Below are positions 1 through 8,081 of a stretch of 10,874 nucleotides of DNA, piece by piece. The position numbers and the translations under genes are program-made. This stretch comes from Porogramme epimiltina (Eukaryota > Basidiomycota > Agaricomycetes > Polyporales > Polyporaceae). The first letter of the stretch is position 1, and every line of letters starts with the position of its first letter. Location of the stretch: NCBI GenBank assembly GCA_900155495.1, contig FTLJ01000370.1, positions 1-10,874 on the forward strand. The letters run 5' to 3'. The notes beneath the pieces were generated by a model that was not told where the DNA came from, searched no databases, and saw only the letters and a program-made list of their open reading frames with translations.

Positions 1-7
1 GTCTATA

Positions 8-962
8 TCAACGACGACGGCGAGGAAGAGGGCGTTTGGGCGGTTTGTAAATAGACTTGTTCGTATCATAATTGGCATTGATAAGAGCCATAATCTTTGT
101 CGTTACGTCTCTCCAACCGACGCTCTCCTGTTGGTTCTTATCGGGGTGATATGCCTACGGTGTTGATTAGCACGTCTCCCTGCTGTGATATACCTCTGCA
201 GACATACCAGTGAAAGGGCACGCTTTTGGCGCACAATGGTATCATAAGCATCCAACCGGGGGCGCATCGTTGGGTTCGGATGCGGAAAGTCGGTGAGCAC
301 ACGCAAGACTAATGAACCCCAAGACAATTTCTCCTTTGAAAGTAGATGAACCTTTTCGTGAGCTTCGGTCGTAGGATCCGGGATGGAGTCCTCCGAGAAA
401 GCGGCTGGTGGCGGTTGAGTAGGAGGTGGGGGGCTCGAATATGCCTTCTTGTGCGCAGGTCTAGGTTTAGGTCGGGTCTTCTGCGAAGAACCGCCACTAG
501 AGCTTGAACCACCATGCGCTTTGGGAGAGTTCGGTGGTGGTGGTTGAGGAGTGGATTGGCGAGGAGACTGAGACCCACGATTTGGTGAAGGGGAGGATGA
601 GGGTTGTGTCGGAGGAGGGGAACCTGGCGGCGGTGGTGGTGACGATGGAGCCGTGAAGGATTTTGAGGCAGAGGGGTGCGTCTCGCTGTATGAGGATGAG
701 TACTGTTGGGACCCCTTTTTGTGCGCGTTGTCATTCCACATATCTTCTGCTGTCGCCGATTCACCATCAGTCGAGTCTGCAATGGCAGGGTTAGCATCCT
801 TATGGCAGAACCCCAATGTAAACACCGAAAGAAACTCGTACCTTCATCACTGGAGACTTCGACATAGATCCAAGAGGGCTTGGGCCGACTTTGTGTGCGG
901 GGAATCGTAGGCGGTGGGCTCCCGGTGGGATTACTAGACGGTTCTGTAGCACATCTCAGCAT
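8..962 (-). CDS. J-domain (DnaJ-like) protein with Pro/Ser-rich N-terminal region
   Basis: Three exons: 962-842, 776-208 and 154-8. Introns 777-841 (GTACGA...TTGCAG) and 155-207 (GTATGT, branch-like GCTAATC, ...CGTAG) keep the frame, giving 837 nt and about 278 residues. Residues 60-140 are low-complexity Pro/Ser/Gly and probably disordered, preceded by an acidic SSDEDSTDGESA stretch. The C-terminus holds a J domain: helix-II-like IVRQKRALSL, then AYHPDKN with HPD at about 233-235, then a helix-III-like WRDVTTKIMALINANY, ending in a basic KPPKRPLPRRRR tail. J domains stimulate Hsp70 ATPase through HPD, so a co-chaperone role is inferred. Helix I is not obvious and the Hsp70 partner is unknown. 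The second intron falls two codons before HPD, so an unspliced reading hides the domain. The start at 962 is the first in-frame ATG, but the frame is open upstream to about 1109, so the N-terminus is uncertain. The splice model is inferred. Confidence 0.72.
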
Positions 963-1162
963 ACAGTACTCAGAACTACCGCGAGTAAAAGCTGACGTAC
1001 TGTTGTCTGCCGGTTCATGTTGGGTCGCACTTTTACGCCAAGCACCAGGTGACGGATTATATCTTGAATCACTAGGAGTACTACATTGCGTAAACAAGGT
1101 ATAAAACACAAATAAACAGGCCCCTACGTCTCCTTGTCCCTCTGTGCCGTTGCGCTTCGCGT

Positions 1163-4100
1163 TTAGCGTCCGTGGCTCGCAGGCTGAACACAGTGTGCGT
1201 CAATGTCTATGGTATCCATACTATATGTTGAGACATACCTCGTCATTGCCTTCGTTACCCTGTGTCTTGCGTGAAGCATTCGATTTGGCAGAGCTCTGTG
1301 AATGGGTACGAGTGTCACACAACCGCATGTCAAAAGGAAATCAGGAAACATACCTTCGAAAAGTTGCGGAGCTTTGCCTTGAGAGCGCCGGTGAAAGTCT
1401 TCAGCACCTCCATGAGATCCTTGTAGTTGCTGGAGTCTTTGCCGGTAGCAGCAATGTCCACCGCCATGTCGATTGTCACCGGAAGAATGATGTCCTTGAT
1501 GAGGCCGTCGATGCCGAACACGCCACTGGTCGTTGCATACGCGTTCATCTTCGTTTGGTCAGAGCATGAACCAAATGATTGTTCGAACGCTTCTTGAAGT
1601 GACTCGGCGGTGGCTTCTTGAATGCGGACGTCAGCGAGGGCAGAGGTATTCCATTGCGGATAAGTGGCCTGCTACTCATCAACGCAATCAATGAGGAGGT
1701 AGATGTGAAATACAAGCTTAGGGAACGTACCGGGAGTTTGGCCGCGATAGAGTAGTACTCGACGTAAAAGTCACGGAAATCGCGAGACGAAGCCCAGTGG
1801 GATATTGGATAATCGGTTTGAATGTATTGAACAAGCTTGTAGGAAGCGTTTGAGACTTCGTCAAAGCGTTCGAATAGATCCTTCTTCTCTGCAGAGGTGA
1901 GGTAGGAGCCAAAGACGTCGCGCTGGAGGGCTTCGTAAAGGGGCGACAGTGTGTCAACCACCGCTTGAAGAGCGCCTGGACCAAGGGCAAACTCGGTAGC
2001 AAATCGTGCTAGGAAAGGTTCAAGGGGCGTATTCGGGTCATGCGTTTCTAACAGCGCTGCTTTGAGATCAACAAGAAATGCGAGAGATGAACAGAGTGCT
2101 TCTGTCTCTGAGATGAGGAACTGCACGAGCATCCCATCAGGTGTGGACTGTGTGCTGAGGAGACGATTGGTCATGGAGTCGATAAGAGGTTTGCTCTTGA
2201 AGAACGCCGTGAAGGAGGGCCGGATATCTTCGGCATGAGCCCGCTAGATGAATATGAGCAACCTCACAGAGGTAATAGTCGAATAGACTTACCCAGGTGA
2301 CCTGAACAGGAGGCACTGCTTGCGCACCTCGTCCTTTCACGGGTTCCAGGACAGCAATGTGCTCGCTGAGGAGGTGAGCCACCTTGAGATGACTGATCGA
2401 TTTGTAGGTGGTCTATATAGAATCCACACGGCTGAGTACCTAATTGTGGGAGGTTGCAGAGAATAGTGCGTACCTGCGGGTCATCCTCATCATTTGTGCC
2501 CTCGAAAGTGTTGCTTTCATTCGGCTGCGTATCAGGCTGTGACATGTAACGCATAAGCATGGTCAAATGGCGATTGCAGAGCTAATCATAGACGTACTTC
2601 AGTGAAACCCGTATGTGAAGTGTCCGGCTCCTTCGGCGTTGATTGTGGTTCAGGTTCCTGAGAGGCGGACAAGGAGAATCGGAAAGTCAGCATAGAAGAC
2701 AAAGAAGGAAGGAGTGTTCACCATACCAGTGGTTCACTGTCAGAGGATGGCGTCGATGGGGGTGCAGTGTTATGAGAACGCCTTCCTTTGGCAGCTTTTG
2801 GTGGTTAGTAGTCGGACATAGGGTCATCATCTACTAGTGACGGAGATCCTCGTGGAAGAGCGAAGAAGAACGCTCCTTCAAACCCAGACTTTCTAATGGA
2901 CCGTAGTCGGAGGGAGCTTGAAGCCCTGCAATGGATGAGAACGGTTGAGGGAGTGGTCAATATGGCGAAGGGGAAGCACATACCGTAAGAGGGTACTGCA
3001 GGTGATGGCATTTTCCGTGCCGCGATTGAGTGGCTCCAGGTGAGTGGCCTTTCCCTGGCCCTTGTCCTTGTTGTCAGGACCAAACACATGGAGACCGTAC
3101 AGGGATATGTCGTCGTAGTATTTACTGTCCTTGAACGACTCGACTTATAGCATCGCAAACCGACTCTGGGGACGCTTCACTTGCAAGTTCGAACGCTGTA
3201 CCAATGCACTCTTCTTGGTCGTAGGCCATGAGCCTTATAAAACCCATAAGGTGCCATAATATGAAGAGCGAAAGCTCAATAGAACGTACTTTGCAGCATC
3301 GCTAGGCTTGATGTATCCGGATGCATGGGCTTTGTCGGTATCGCGAAGAAGAACGGCATAGAACTTCTGTAGTGGGCCCTTGGAATCATCGGATGCCTTC
3401 CGCTTACTAGGGGCAGTGGGTTCAGGGGATCGTTTGCGCTTGCTATCCTTCCCCTTGCCCTTTGCCTTATCCTTTGTTTTCCCTTTGTCGAATTGCGATG
3501 CCGCGGAATACTTCTATTTCTGACATTGATGAATGGTTTGTAGGGAGAATGCTTTGCTACACACCTTGGATGCAGGATCAAACCGCCCCTGAGAAGTACC
3601 TGGCTCCCTCTCCTCGGCTGCTGCGTCCGCTCTCATCCGCTCCTCCCCTGAGAAGTACCTGGCTCCCTCTCCTCGGCTGCTGCGTCCGCTCTCATCCGCT
3701 CCTCTCGGCTCCGGACATGTGCTCGGAAGGGCCCATGGCCAGCTTGCGTAGAGTTATTGACACCCGAATTCACCTCCCTAACAACGGCAGTGAAGTTACG
3801 GATGTGTGAGGATGGGGCTAGACTTTGGAGACACCAGATTTGAAACTCACGGAGTCTCCACAGGTGGAGTAGGTTGAGAGAATGGGGCTGGAGACGCTGT
3901 GGCACGGGATCCAAAGATGGTGGACTGTGTGTGGCCAAAAGGCGCGGTGGGAGGGGGGGCAGCGGCCTGCAGTTGAGGAATAGGATGCGGGGATGCCAGA
4001 TGGATTGCCGGTCACAGGAGAAGTAGAAAAAGAGGAGCCATGACCATTAGATAGCTAGGCTCGATGCCCAAATCATTTACTTACCGACACAGATATGTGC

Positions 4101-4285
4101 TGAGCTCCAATACATCCTTCTCCATCACAAGTCCGACATTCCAGGGCGATGAGGTCGTCCTGGACGATGCTCCGGGGCTTGTAGTTGTCGATACCTTTTG
4201 GAATAAAGATCCGGCATCCTTTCTGGCATTTTGCATTGTTGCATTGTAAGAACTTCTCTACAGGGCCGTTGAATACGTCGGACAT
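1163..4285 (-). CDS. Large multi-exon protein with Cys-rich N-terminus, function unknown
   Basis: I do not recognise this family. Exons (minus): 4285-4085, 3966-3851, 3777-3659, 3599-3565, 3513-3290, 3233-3202, 3143-2984, 2925-2884, 2781-2727, 2657-2598, 2536-2474, 2382-2293, 2243-1731, 1671-1354, 1295-1239, 1183-1163. Nearly all junctions are GT...AG and in phase, giving about 700 residues. The N-terminal 67 residues have C15-x4-C20-x3-C24 and C50-x2-C53-x4-C58, a plausible zinc-binding module. A Lys/Arg-rich block (KGKTKDKAKGKGKDSKRKR) could be a nuclear localisation signal. A Pro/Ser/acidic linker follows, then about 300 residues of predicted helical sequence with no known motif. Weak points: the 3600-3658 segment must be spliced out; exons 2925-2884/2781-2727 avoid an in-frame TAA at 2805-2807 only through a weak GTTTGA donor; exon 3233-3202 is tiny. 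It may really be two genes split near 2805, or may run into the J-domain gene downstream. Confidence 0.6.
3586..3703 (+). repeat. Exact 59-bp tandem duplication inside an exon
   Basis: Copies at 3586-3644 and 3645-3703 are identical base for base, starting CCCCTGAGAAGTACC on the plus strand. On the coding (minus) strand each copy contains CCAG|GTACTT. The duplication lies in the large minus-strand gene. 59 is not a multiple of 3, so it shifts the frame into a stop near 3633 unless one copy's worth of sequence is removed. Confidence 0.95.
3600..3658 (-). other. Candidate intron created by the 59-bp duplication
   Basis: On the minus strand this segment begins GTACTT and ends GCCAG. It runs from the GT of the first-transcribed copy to the AG at the same point in the second copy. 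Its 59 nt is typical for introns of this gene (49-118 nt). Removal restores a continuous frame (..EEREP-GTSQGRFDPASK..) into the next ordinary intron (3514-3564). I see no CTRAY branch point in it, so splicing is unproven. The alternatives are a frameshift mutation or an assembly artefact. Confidence 0.55.
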
Positions 4286-4537
4286 AGCAGAGAGAAGAAT
4301 CGGCGAAGCGGTTAAGACAATGTAGTGCACAGTAAGAGACAATCTGAGGGGACTTACGAAATCAAAATGCTCACCCTCGGAGTGCAGGGCGCTTAAGGCA
4401 GTTAGGGAGAGCACAGGAGAGTAGATGGAAGAAGCACCGAGGCCAGTTGGAGACAACAGAGGCGCAAGCAAGCCTTGAGGCTAACATGCGAAAGTTGTTG
4501 ATGTAGGTTGCGACTTTTGCAGCTTATGTGACCCAAC
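4286..4537. other. 5' flank of the large minus-strand gene
   Basis: No gene is supported here. It lies upstream of the ATG at 4285 on the minus strand and should hold the promoter and 5' UTR. There is an open frame containing GEHFDF followed by a GTAAGT donor-like site at 4357-4352, so a 5' UTR intron is possible. A short upstream ORF of about 38 codons (4487-4371, minus) could be transcribed. No clear TATA box is seen. Confidence 0.35.
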
Positions 4538-4930
4538 CTGCTTCTTTCGGAACGTGCGACTTTACCGCGTGCGAAGGCGTCAACTTGCGCGTTTCTCACT
4601 TGCGAGTTTCCCACTTGCGAGTTTTACACACTTGTGAGTTTTACACACTTGCGAGTTTTGCGACCTGTAACATTTCCCACTTGCGACTTTTGTCGCTTGC
4701 GACTTTTCCCACTTGCAACTTCTCCCTACCCCTCAGCTCACCTACAACATATATCTGTCCTGCTACAACTTGTTGAATACCATCATTCTTACAGGCTACG
4801 AACTTGCCAACATGCATAAATTAAGATAGCATTGCGAGACTGACTATCACACTTGCTAATTTGATATGGATCCCGCTCCAACTTCCCGTTTCTTGTGCAT
4901 CTCTATTTTTTACCCACAATACGAGCCACA
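4538..4930 (+). repeat. Direct repeat, copy 1 (about 393 bp)
   Basis: It begins CTGCTTCTTTCGGAACGTGC and ends TACCCACAATACGAGCCAC. The same landmarks occur in the same order in 4981-5343: CAACATATATCTG, CTGCTACAACTTGT, CATGCATAAATTAAG, CCCGTTTC. The copies are diverged, with several indels. No convincing ORF lies within. Between the copies, 4931-4980 is a 50-bp GC-richer unrelated spacer. Confidence 0.85.
4583..4721 (+). repeat. Degenerate short-repeat array in copy 1
   Basis: Roughly eight irregular units built on CACTTGCGAGTTTTACA, with variants CTTGTGAGTTTTACA, CTTGCGACTTTTCCC and CTTGCAACTTC. Spacing varies between about 14 and 18 bp. A cognate array lies in copy 2 with a different order of variants. 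Confidence 0.8.
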
Positions 4931-4980
4931 CTTAGCCTGTCCAGCGGGGCGTTCCACCCCAGCCGCCCCGTGTCCCTCAC

Positions 4981-5343
4981 CTGCTTCTTTCGGAACGTGC
5001 AACTTCACCGCGTCAACTTGTGCGTTTCTCACTTGCAAGTTTCCTACTTGTGAGTTTTACACACTTGCGAGTTTTACACACTTGCGAGTGTTACGCACTT
5101 GCGAGTTTTTTGACCTGTAACTTTTCTCACTTGAGACTTGCGACTTTTCACTAAAACTCTGTTCAACTGCAACATATATCTGCCCTGCTACAACTTGTGA
5201 AATTACACCCTACGAGCTTCACCACATGCATAAATTAAGGTAAGACTGCGACACTGACAGTCACACTTGTTAGTTTAATACGAATACTACTTCAACCTCC
5301 CGTTTCCTGTGCATTTCTATTTTTACCCACAATACGAGCCACG
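4981..5343 (+). repeat. Direct repeat, copy 2 (about 363 bp)
   Basis: Second copy of the unit at 4538-4930, offset 443 bp at its start. It is shorter because of deletions around the short-repeat array and the segment following it. Its last bases (ATACGAGCCAC) directly abut the left inverted repeat of the retroelement at 5343. The matching end of copy 1 runs into unrelated sequence instead. Confidence 0.85.
5018..5152 (+). repeat. Degenerate short-repeat array in copy 2
   Basis: Irregular units of CACTTGCGAGTTTTACA type, including two near-identical consecutive units at about 5050-5085 and a variant GAGTGTTACG. It corresponds to the array at 4583-4721. Confidence 0.8.
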
Positions 5344-5423
5344 CAATTGCCGTCGATTGTGCGCGATTGCAAATCACACCACTAATTACAATGCCCTAAA
5401 TACATACAAGTAAATGCGGTGTT
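5343..5423 (-). repeat. Left terminal inverted repeat (81 bp)
   Basis: Aligned by eye to the reverse complement of 7753-7833 without gaps, about 68 of 81 positions match. The best-conserved core, read on the plus strand here, is CAATGCCCTAAATACATA; it is preceded by AATTGCCGTC and followed by GGTGTT. Confidence 0.85.
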
Positions 5424-6892
5424 CATGAGAGCGTGATCTGCCCTGGTTGACGACCTGTACCACCCCAGAGTTGTCCGACCGCACCAGAAACTTCCTCCCG
5501 TGGCCCCCTTGTGTGTGCAGGAGGCCGTGATGGCAAGCTAGGAGGAGCCCAAGCTCCACTGCAACCGCTTCCACCCATCCTATGTCGAAACACCGATGCA
5601 TGCCTACTGAGACTCCTGGGGCACACCTCCACATGCCCCAGAAAGGGCCTACCACGACCCCGACCCCGACTGACAAGCTTGCGTCGCCCCGCCAGCCAAT
5701 GTCAGTCGCTTCCTGTCTGGAGATGGGCAATGTGTTCGGCAGCCGTCCCAGGAGGTCGTTTATCCATGTCAGGTCCGCTGCCACACTCCTGGGGACGCAC
5801 AGGGCTGCTCGCGGGGAACAGAAAGAGGAAGCGAAACGGCTGGCAGAGCGGAGAAAGGGGCGGATGAGTGGGAAGATGGTCGATGCGTGGACAAGCTTTC
5901 TGTGGAGCGACACAGCCTCCCGCATGCGGGCCTTGAAGTCGGGGACGAGCCAGGATTGCACCAGGGCAGGAGTTGCTGCTAACTTCTTCTCGGGCATGGA
6001 TACTGTGAGCCGTGCCAGGTCCCAGTCGAAGCCGATGAAACGCTGGCAGACTGCGAATTTGCGTAGCTTGGGGACACTCCAGGGCACTCTGAGGGATGCT
6101 GTGGCTGCCATGAAGTCGAGTTCCGTGAACGGCGATTGATGGGGAAGAATGATGACGAGGAAATCGTCGACCCACTTGCGGATTGGTCCGAAACCTAACG
6201 CGTCGTAGTTGTCCACAAGCATGTCTGGTATTGCCCCGAAGACGCCTGTGCTGGACGCGAGACAGAAGCAGAGGGCTCTGTCCACATGGACCTTGCCCCT
6301 CCATGACACGCACAATGCATTCTGCTGGTCTGGCCTGACCGGTGTGATGCGGTACGCGGAGGCGATGTCAAATGTCGCAGCCTTGCAGACCGGTGGCAAG
6401 CTTAGGAGGAGCTCTGACACGCTGTCAAAGGTACCCCAAGCGGTTGGGGCTGTGAAGGGGATTGGGAGGGGGAAGCGTATATTCAATGAGTCGGGTTGGG
6501 CGTCACTAGAGTGCAGGACAATCGTACATTGTTACAGGGGTAAGATAGGTCTTTTATCGGTCGGAATTTGTCGGAATGTGGCTTTGGGACGAGCCCGAGT
6601 GGTGTGAACGAAACGGGCCTATAAGGGCTTCTAGGTGGTACACGTCGAAGGCATTGGAGTAGCGGCCTGCAGCCTGCTCCTCGGTGATGTATGCATCTAT
6701 GGATACGGGGTCCATACTCGCGGAGGCGTGGGTGTGGGTCACTAGCACTGGCTCACGGGCTCCGACGTCGAAACCGTGGCGCAGGCCATCCGCTATGTGG
6801 ACCCACTTTTTGAGTAGCCCGAGGTCGCGGAGGCAAGCTTCGACGCGGCCCGCGTCTAATGGGGTAATCACCTTGCGCAGTGCGGGGGTCAC
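5386..6892 (-). pseudogene. Reverse transcriptase-RNase H remnant of a fungal retroelement
   Basis: Two main frames. 6892-6554 gives the pre-RT region (LLKKWVHIADGLRHGFDVG, then YITEEQAAGRYSN and LEALIGPF). After a frameshift near 6590 a short stretch reads PKPHSDKFRPIKDLSYP and ends at a stop near 6497. A second frame, 6486-5386, carries the catalytic core: AATFDIASAYRITPV (motif A, Asp about residue 40 of that frame), RKWVDDFLVI (motif C, VDD instead of YxDD), then RNase H-like GWRGDASLSVG (Asp ~268), WVEAVAVELG (Glu) and VRSDNSGVV (Asp ~338). The protein stops shortly after GRSRS inside the left inverted repeat, so anything C-terminal, such as a recombinase, is gone. Frameshifts and the stop mark it as inactive. 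Confidence 0.85.
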
Positions 6893-7762
6893 GCTCGGTT
6901 GCAGCGGGCTGCGCCGCGGTCGGCTGCTCTACAGACGCTGCATGGTGGTTGACGCACTGCGACCCGTGGCCGCAGGTCGCCCCGCGGGCAAACGTGAAGC
7001 AGAATGGTTTCCCGTTGGGCGCGGCGAGCGCTTTCGGGCTGGCTGAAGTGGTGGAGAGGGGTGCGGCTGCTTTGCCGGTGATGGTGTTGGATGCGGGGGC
7101 AGGCAGCGGGGTAATGGCCGGGAGAACCGCAGCGAAAGCAATGACGGCCCTCGCCCCCCTGGCGCGGGCGCTTGCGCCGCCCATCGTCGTCACGCGCAGG
7201 CCTGCGGGACGAAGCGTTTGCGCACTTCGGTTCGTCACGACCGCGCGATGTGTCGCACAGCCTGCTCCATGGCTCGGCTGAGTTGGGCCTGGTTCACCCT
7301 AGCCTGCGCTTCGAGCATGATGCGGTGGTTCGGGACGGTAGTGTCGTGGAGGAGGGCGACCTCCCAAGATGAGCGAGAGTTCAACTGGGATACGAAGCGG
7401 TGGCGCCTGCAGCTGCGTAGCGTGTCTGCCCGTGCGCCGCCGTGGTGCTTCCGGACGAGCTCCTCTACCGCCTTGCTGGCGATGCCCCAGTCGTTGTACA
7501 CTATAGCGTGCTCTCCGGTGCGGTCGAGTCCTTGGTTCGTGCCGGCGAAGATGGCAAGCAGGTTGTTATCCTCCTTTGGCTTGCTCAGCTTGCCGCGCAC
7601 TGTCAGGTGCGCGTATGGGACGCAGTGGCCTAGTTGAACTGCACGGTCGACGCGCGGAGAGACAGCTGTAGGGGCGGGTGGCCTTGTATGAGCATGCGTG
7701 GACGGGCGGGCATGGGGAGGCGGAAAACAAGCAGCATGCACCCGGATCAGCAAACACCACAT
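6753..7762 (-). pseudogene. Gag-like region with CCCH zinc finger
   Basis: Frame 7762-7235 contains DRAVQLGHCVPYAHLTVRGK, DWGIASKAVEE and a SSWEVALLHD segment. I associate this layout with the N-terminal proteins of Agaricomycete RT elements. It stops at 7235, and the sequence continues in a different frame (7238-6753) with an Ala/Pro-rich linker and GKPFCFTFARGATCGHGSQC. There C-x8-C-x5-C-x3-H (about 7001-6942) is a canonical CCCH finger spacing, probably nucleic-acid binding. Related elements usually continue with further Cys/His residues, which are not evident here. The frame break at about 7235 indicates decay. Assignment rests on recalled family resemblance, not a search. Confidence 0.7.
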
Positions 7763-7833
7763 TTCCTTCTATGTATTTAGGGCATTGCAATTAGTGATCT
7801 GGATTGCAAGCGTGCGCAATTGACGGCAATTAC
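7753..7833 (+). repeat. Right terminal inverted repeat (81 bp)
   Basis: Inverted partner of 5343-5423. The plus strand reads AACACCACATTTCC, then TATGTATTTAGGGCATTG, and ends GACGGCAATTAC. The similarity stops sharply at both outer edges. Confidence 0.85.
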
Positions 7834-7859
7834 TTACAACCGGGGCGCGAGATTGGAAA

Positions 7860-7979
7860 CCGCCCTAACCGCTTGTAATGTGGTGGCCCGTATTGGGACA
7901 ACTTGCAATGTCTGTGGAGGTATTGGGGCGGATTGCGATGTAGGCGGAGGGGTTTGGGCGGATTGCAAGGCAGGCGGGG
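7860..7979 (+). repeat. 30-bp minisatellite, four imperfect units
   Basis: Units at 7860-7889, 7890-7919, 7920-7949 and 7950-7979 share a GTATTGGG..GATTGCAATG..GGCGGAG pattern; the first is the most diverged. A partial fifth unit starts GTATTGACATTG at 7980. It lies just outside the right inverted repeat. Units are contiguous with no spacers. No gene is seen in 7834-8081. Confidence 0.8.
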
Positions 7980-8081
7980 GTATTGACATTGATTGAGACC
8001 AACTGCAGCCAGTTTTTGCACGCACTCCTACAAATACACGCGCGGAGAAACAAATGTCATATTAAAATCGTACACTACTAG

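Larger units (their letters stand above)
5343..7833 (-). mobile_element. Degraded retroelement bounded by 81-bp inverted repeats
   Basis: About 2.5 kb read on the minus strand: inverted repeat, gag-like region with a CCCH finger, reverse transcriptase, RNase H, inverted repeat. The coding order and motifs match RT-RNase H elements widespread in Agaricomycetes. Inverted termini recall DIRS-type elements, but no tyrosine recombinase, integrase, aspartic protease or LTR is present between the ends. The coding sequence sits in at least four frames with stops, so it is not autonomous. The gag ATG (7762) lies within the right repeat and the RT stop (5386) within the left one. No target-site duplication is apparent. 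DIRS-like is an inference; an unrelated terminal-inverted-repeat element carrying RT sequence is also possible. Confidence 0.65.

Noticed and set aside
309..841. Long alternative minus-strand frame through the J-domain gene
   Set aside because: Downstream of the 841/777 intron it becomes His/Arg/Pro-rich and loses coding character; only its 5' part (to 842) is used as exon 1.
4371..4487. 38-codon upstream ORF before the large gene
   Set aside because: Short, with no supporting conservation visible, and the transcription start is unknown, so only noted in the 5' flank entry.
4538..5343. Direct repeats as LTRs of a retrotransposon
   Set aside because: Only about 50 bp lies between the copies, there are no TG...CA ends, primer-binding site or coding sequence. 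A tandem duplication explains them better.
5511..6139. Plus-strand open frames of 118 and 185 codons
   Set aside because: They lie antisense to the reverse transcriptase core, which carries recognisable catalytic motifs; these are shadows of it.
7860..7979. CRISPR-like array
   Set aside because: Units are contiguous with no unique spacers and the genome is clearly eukaryotic.
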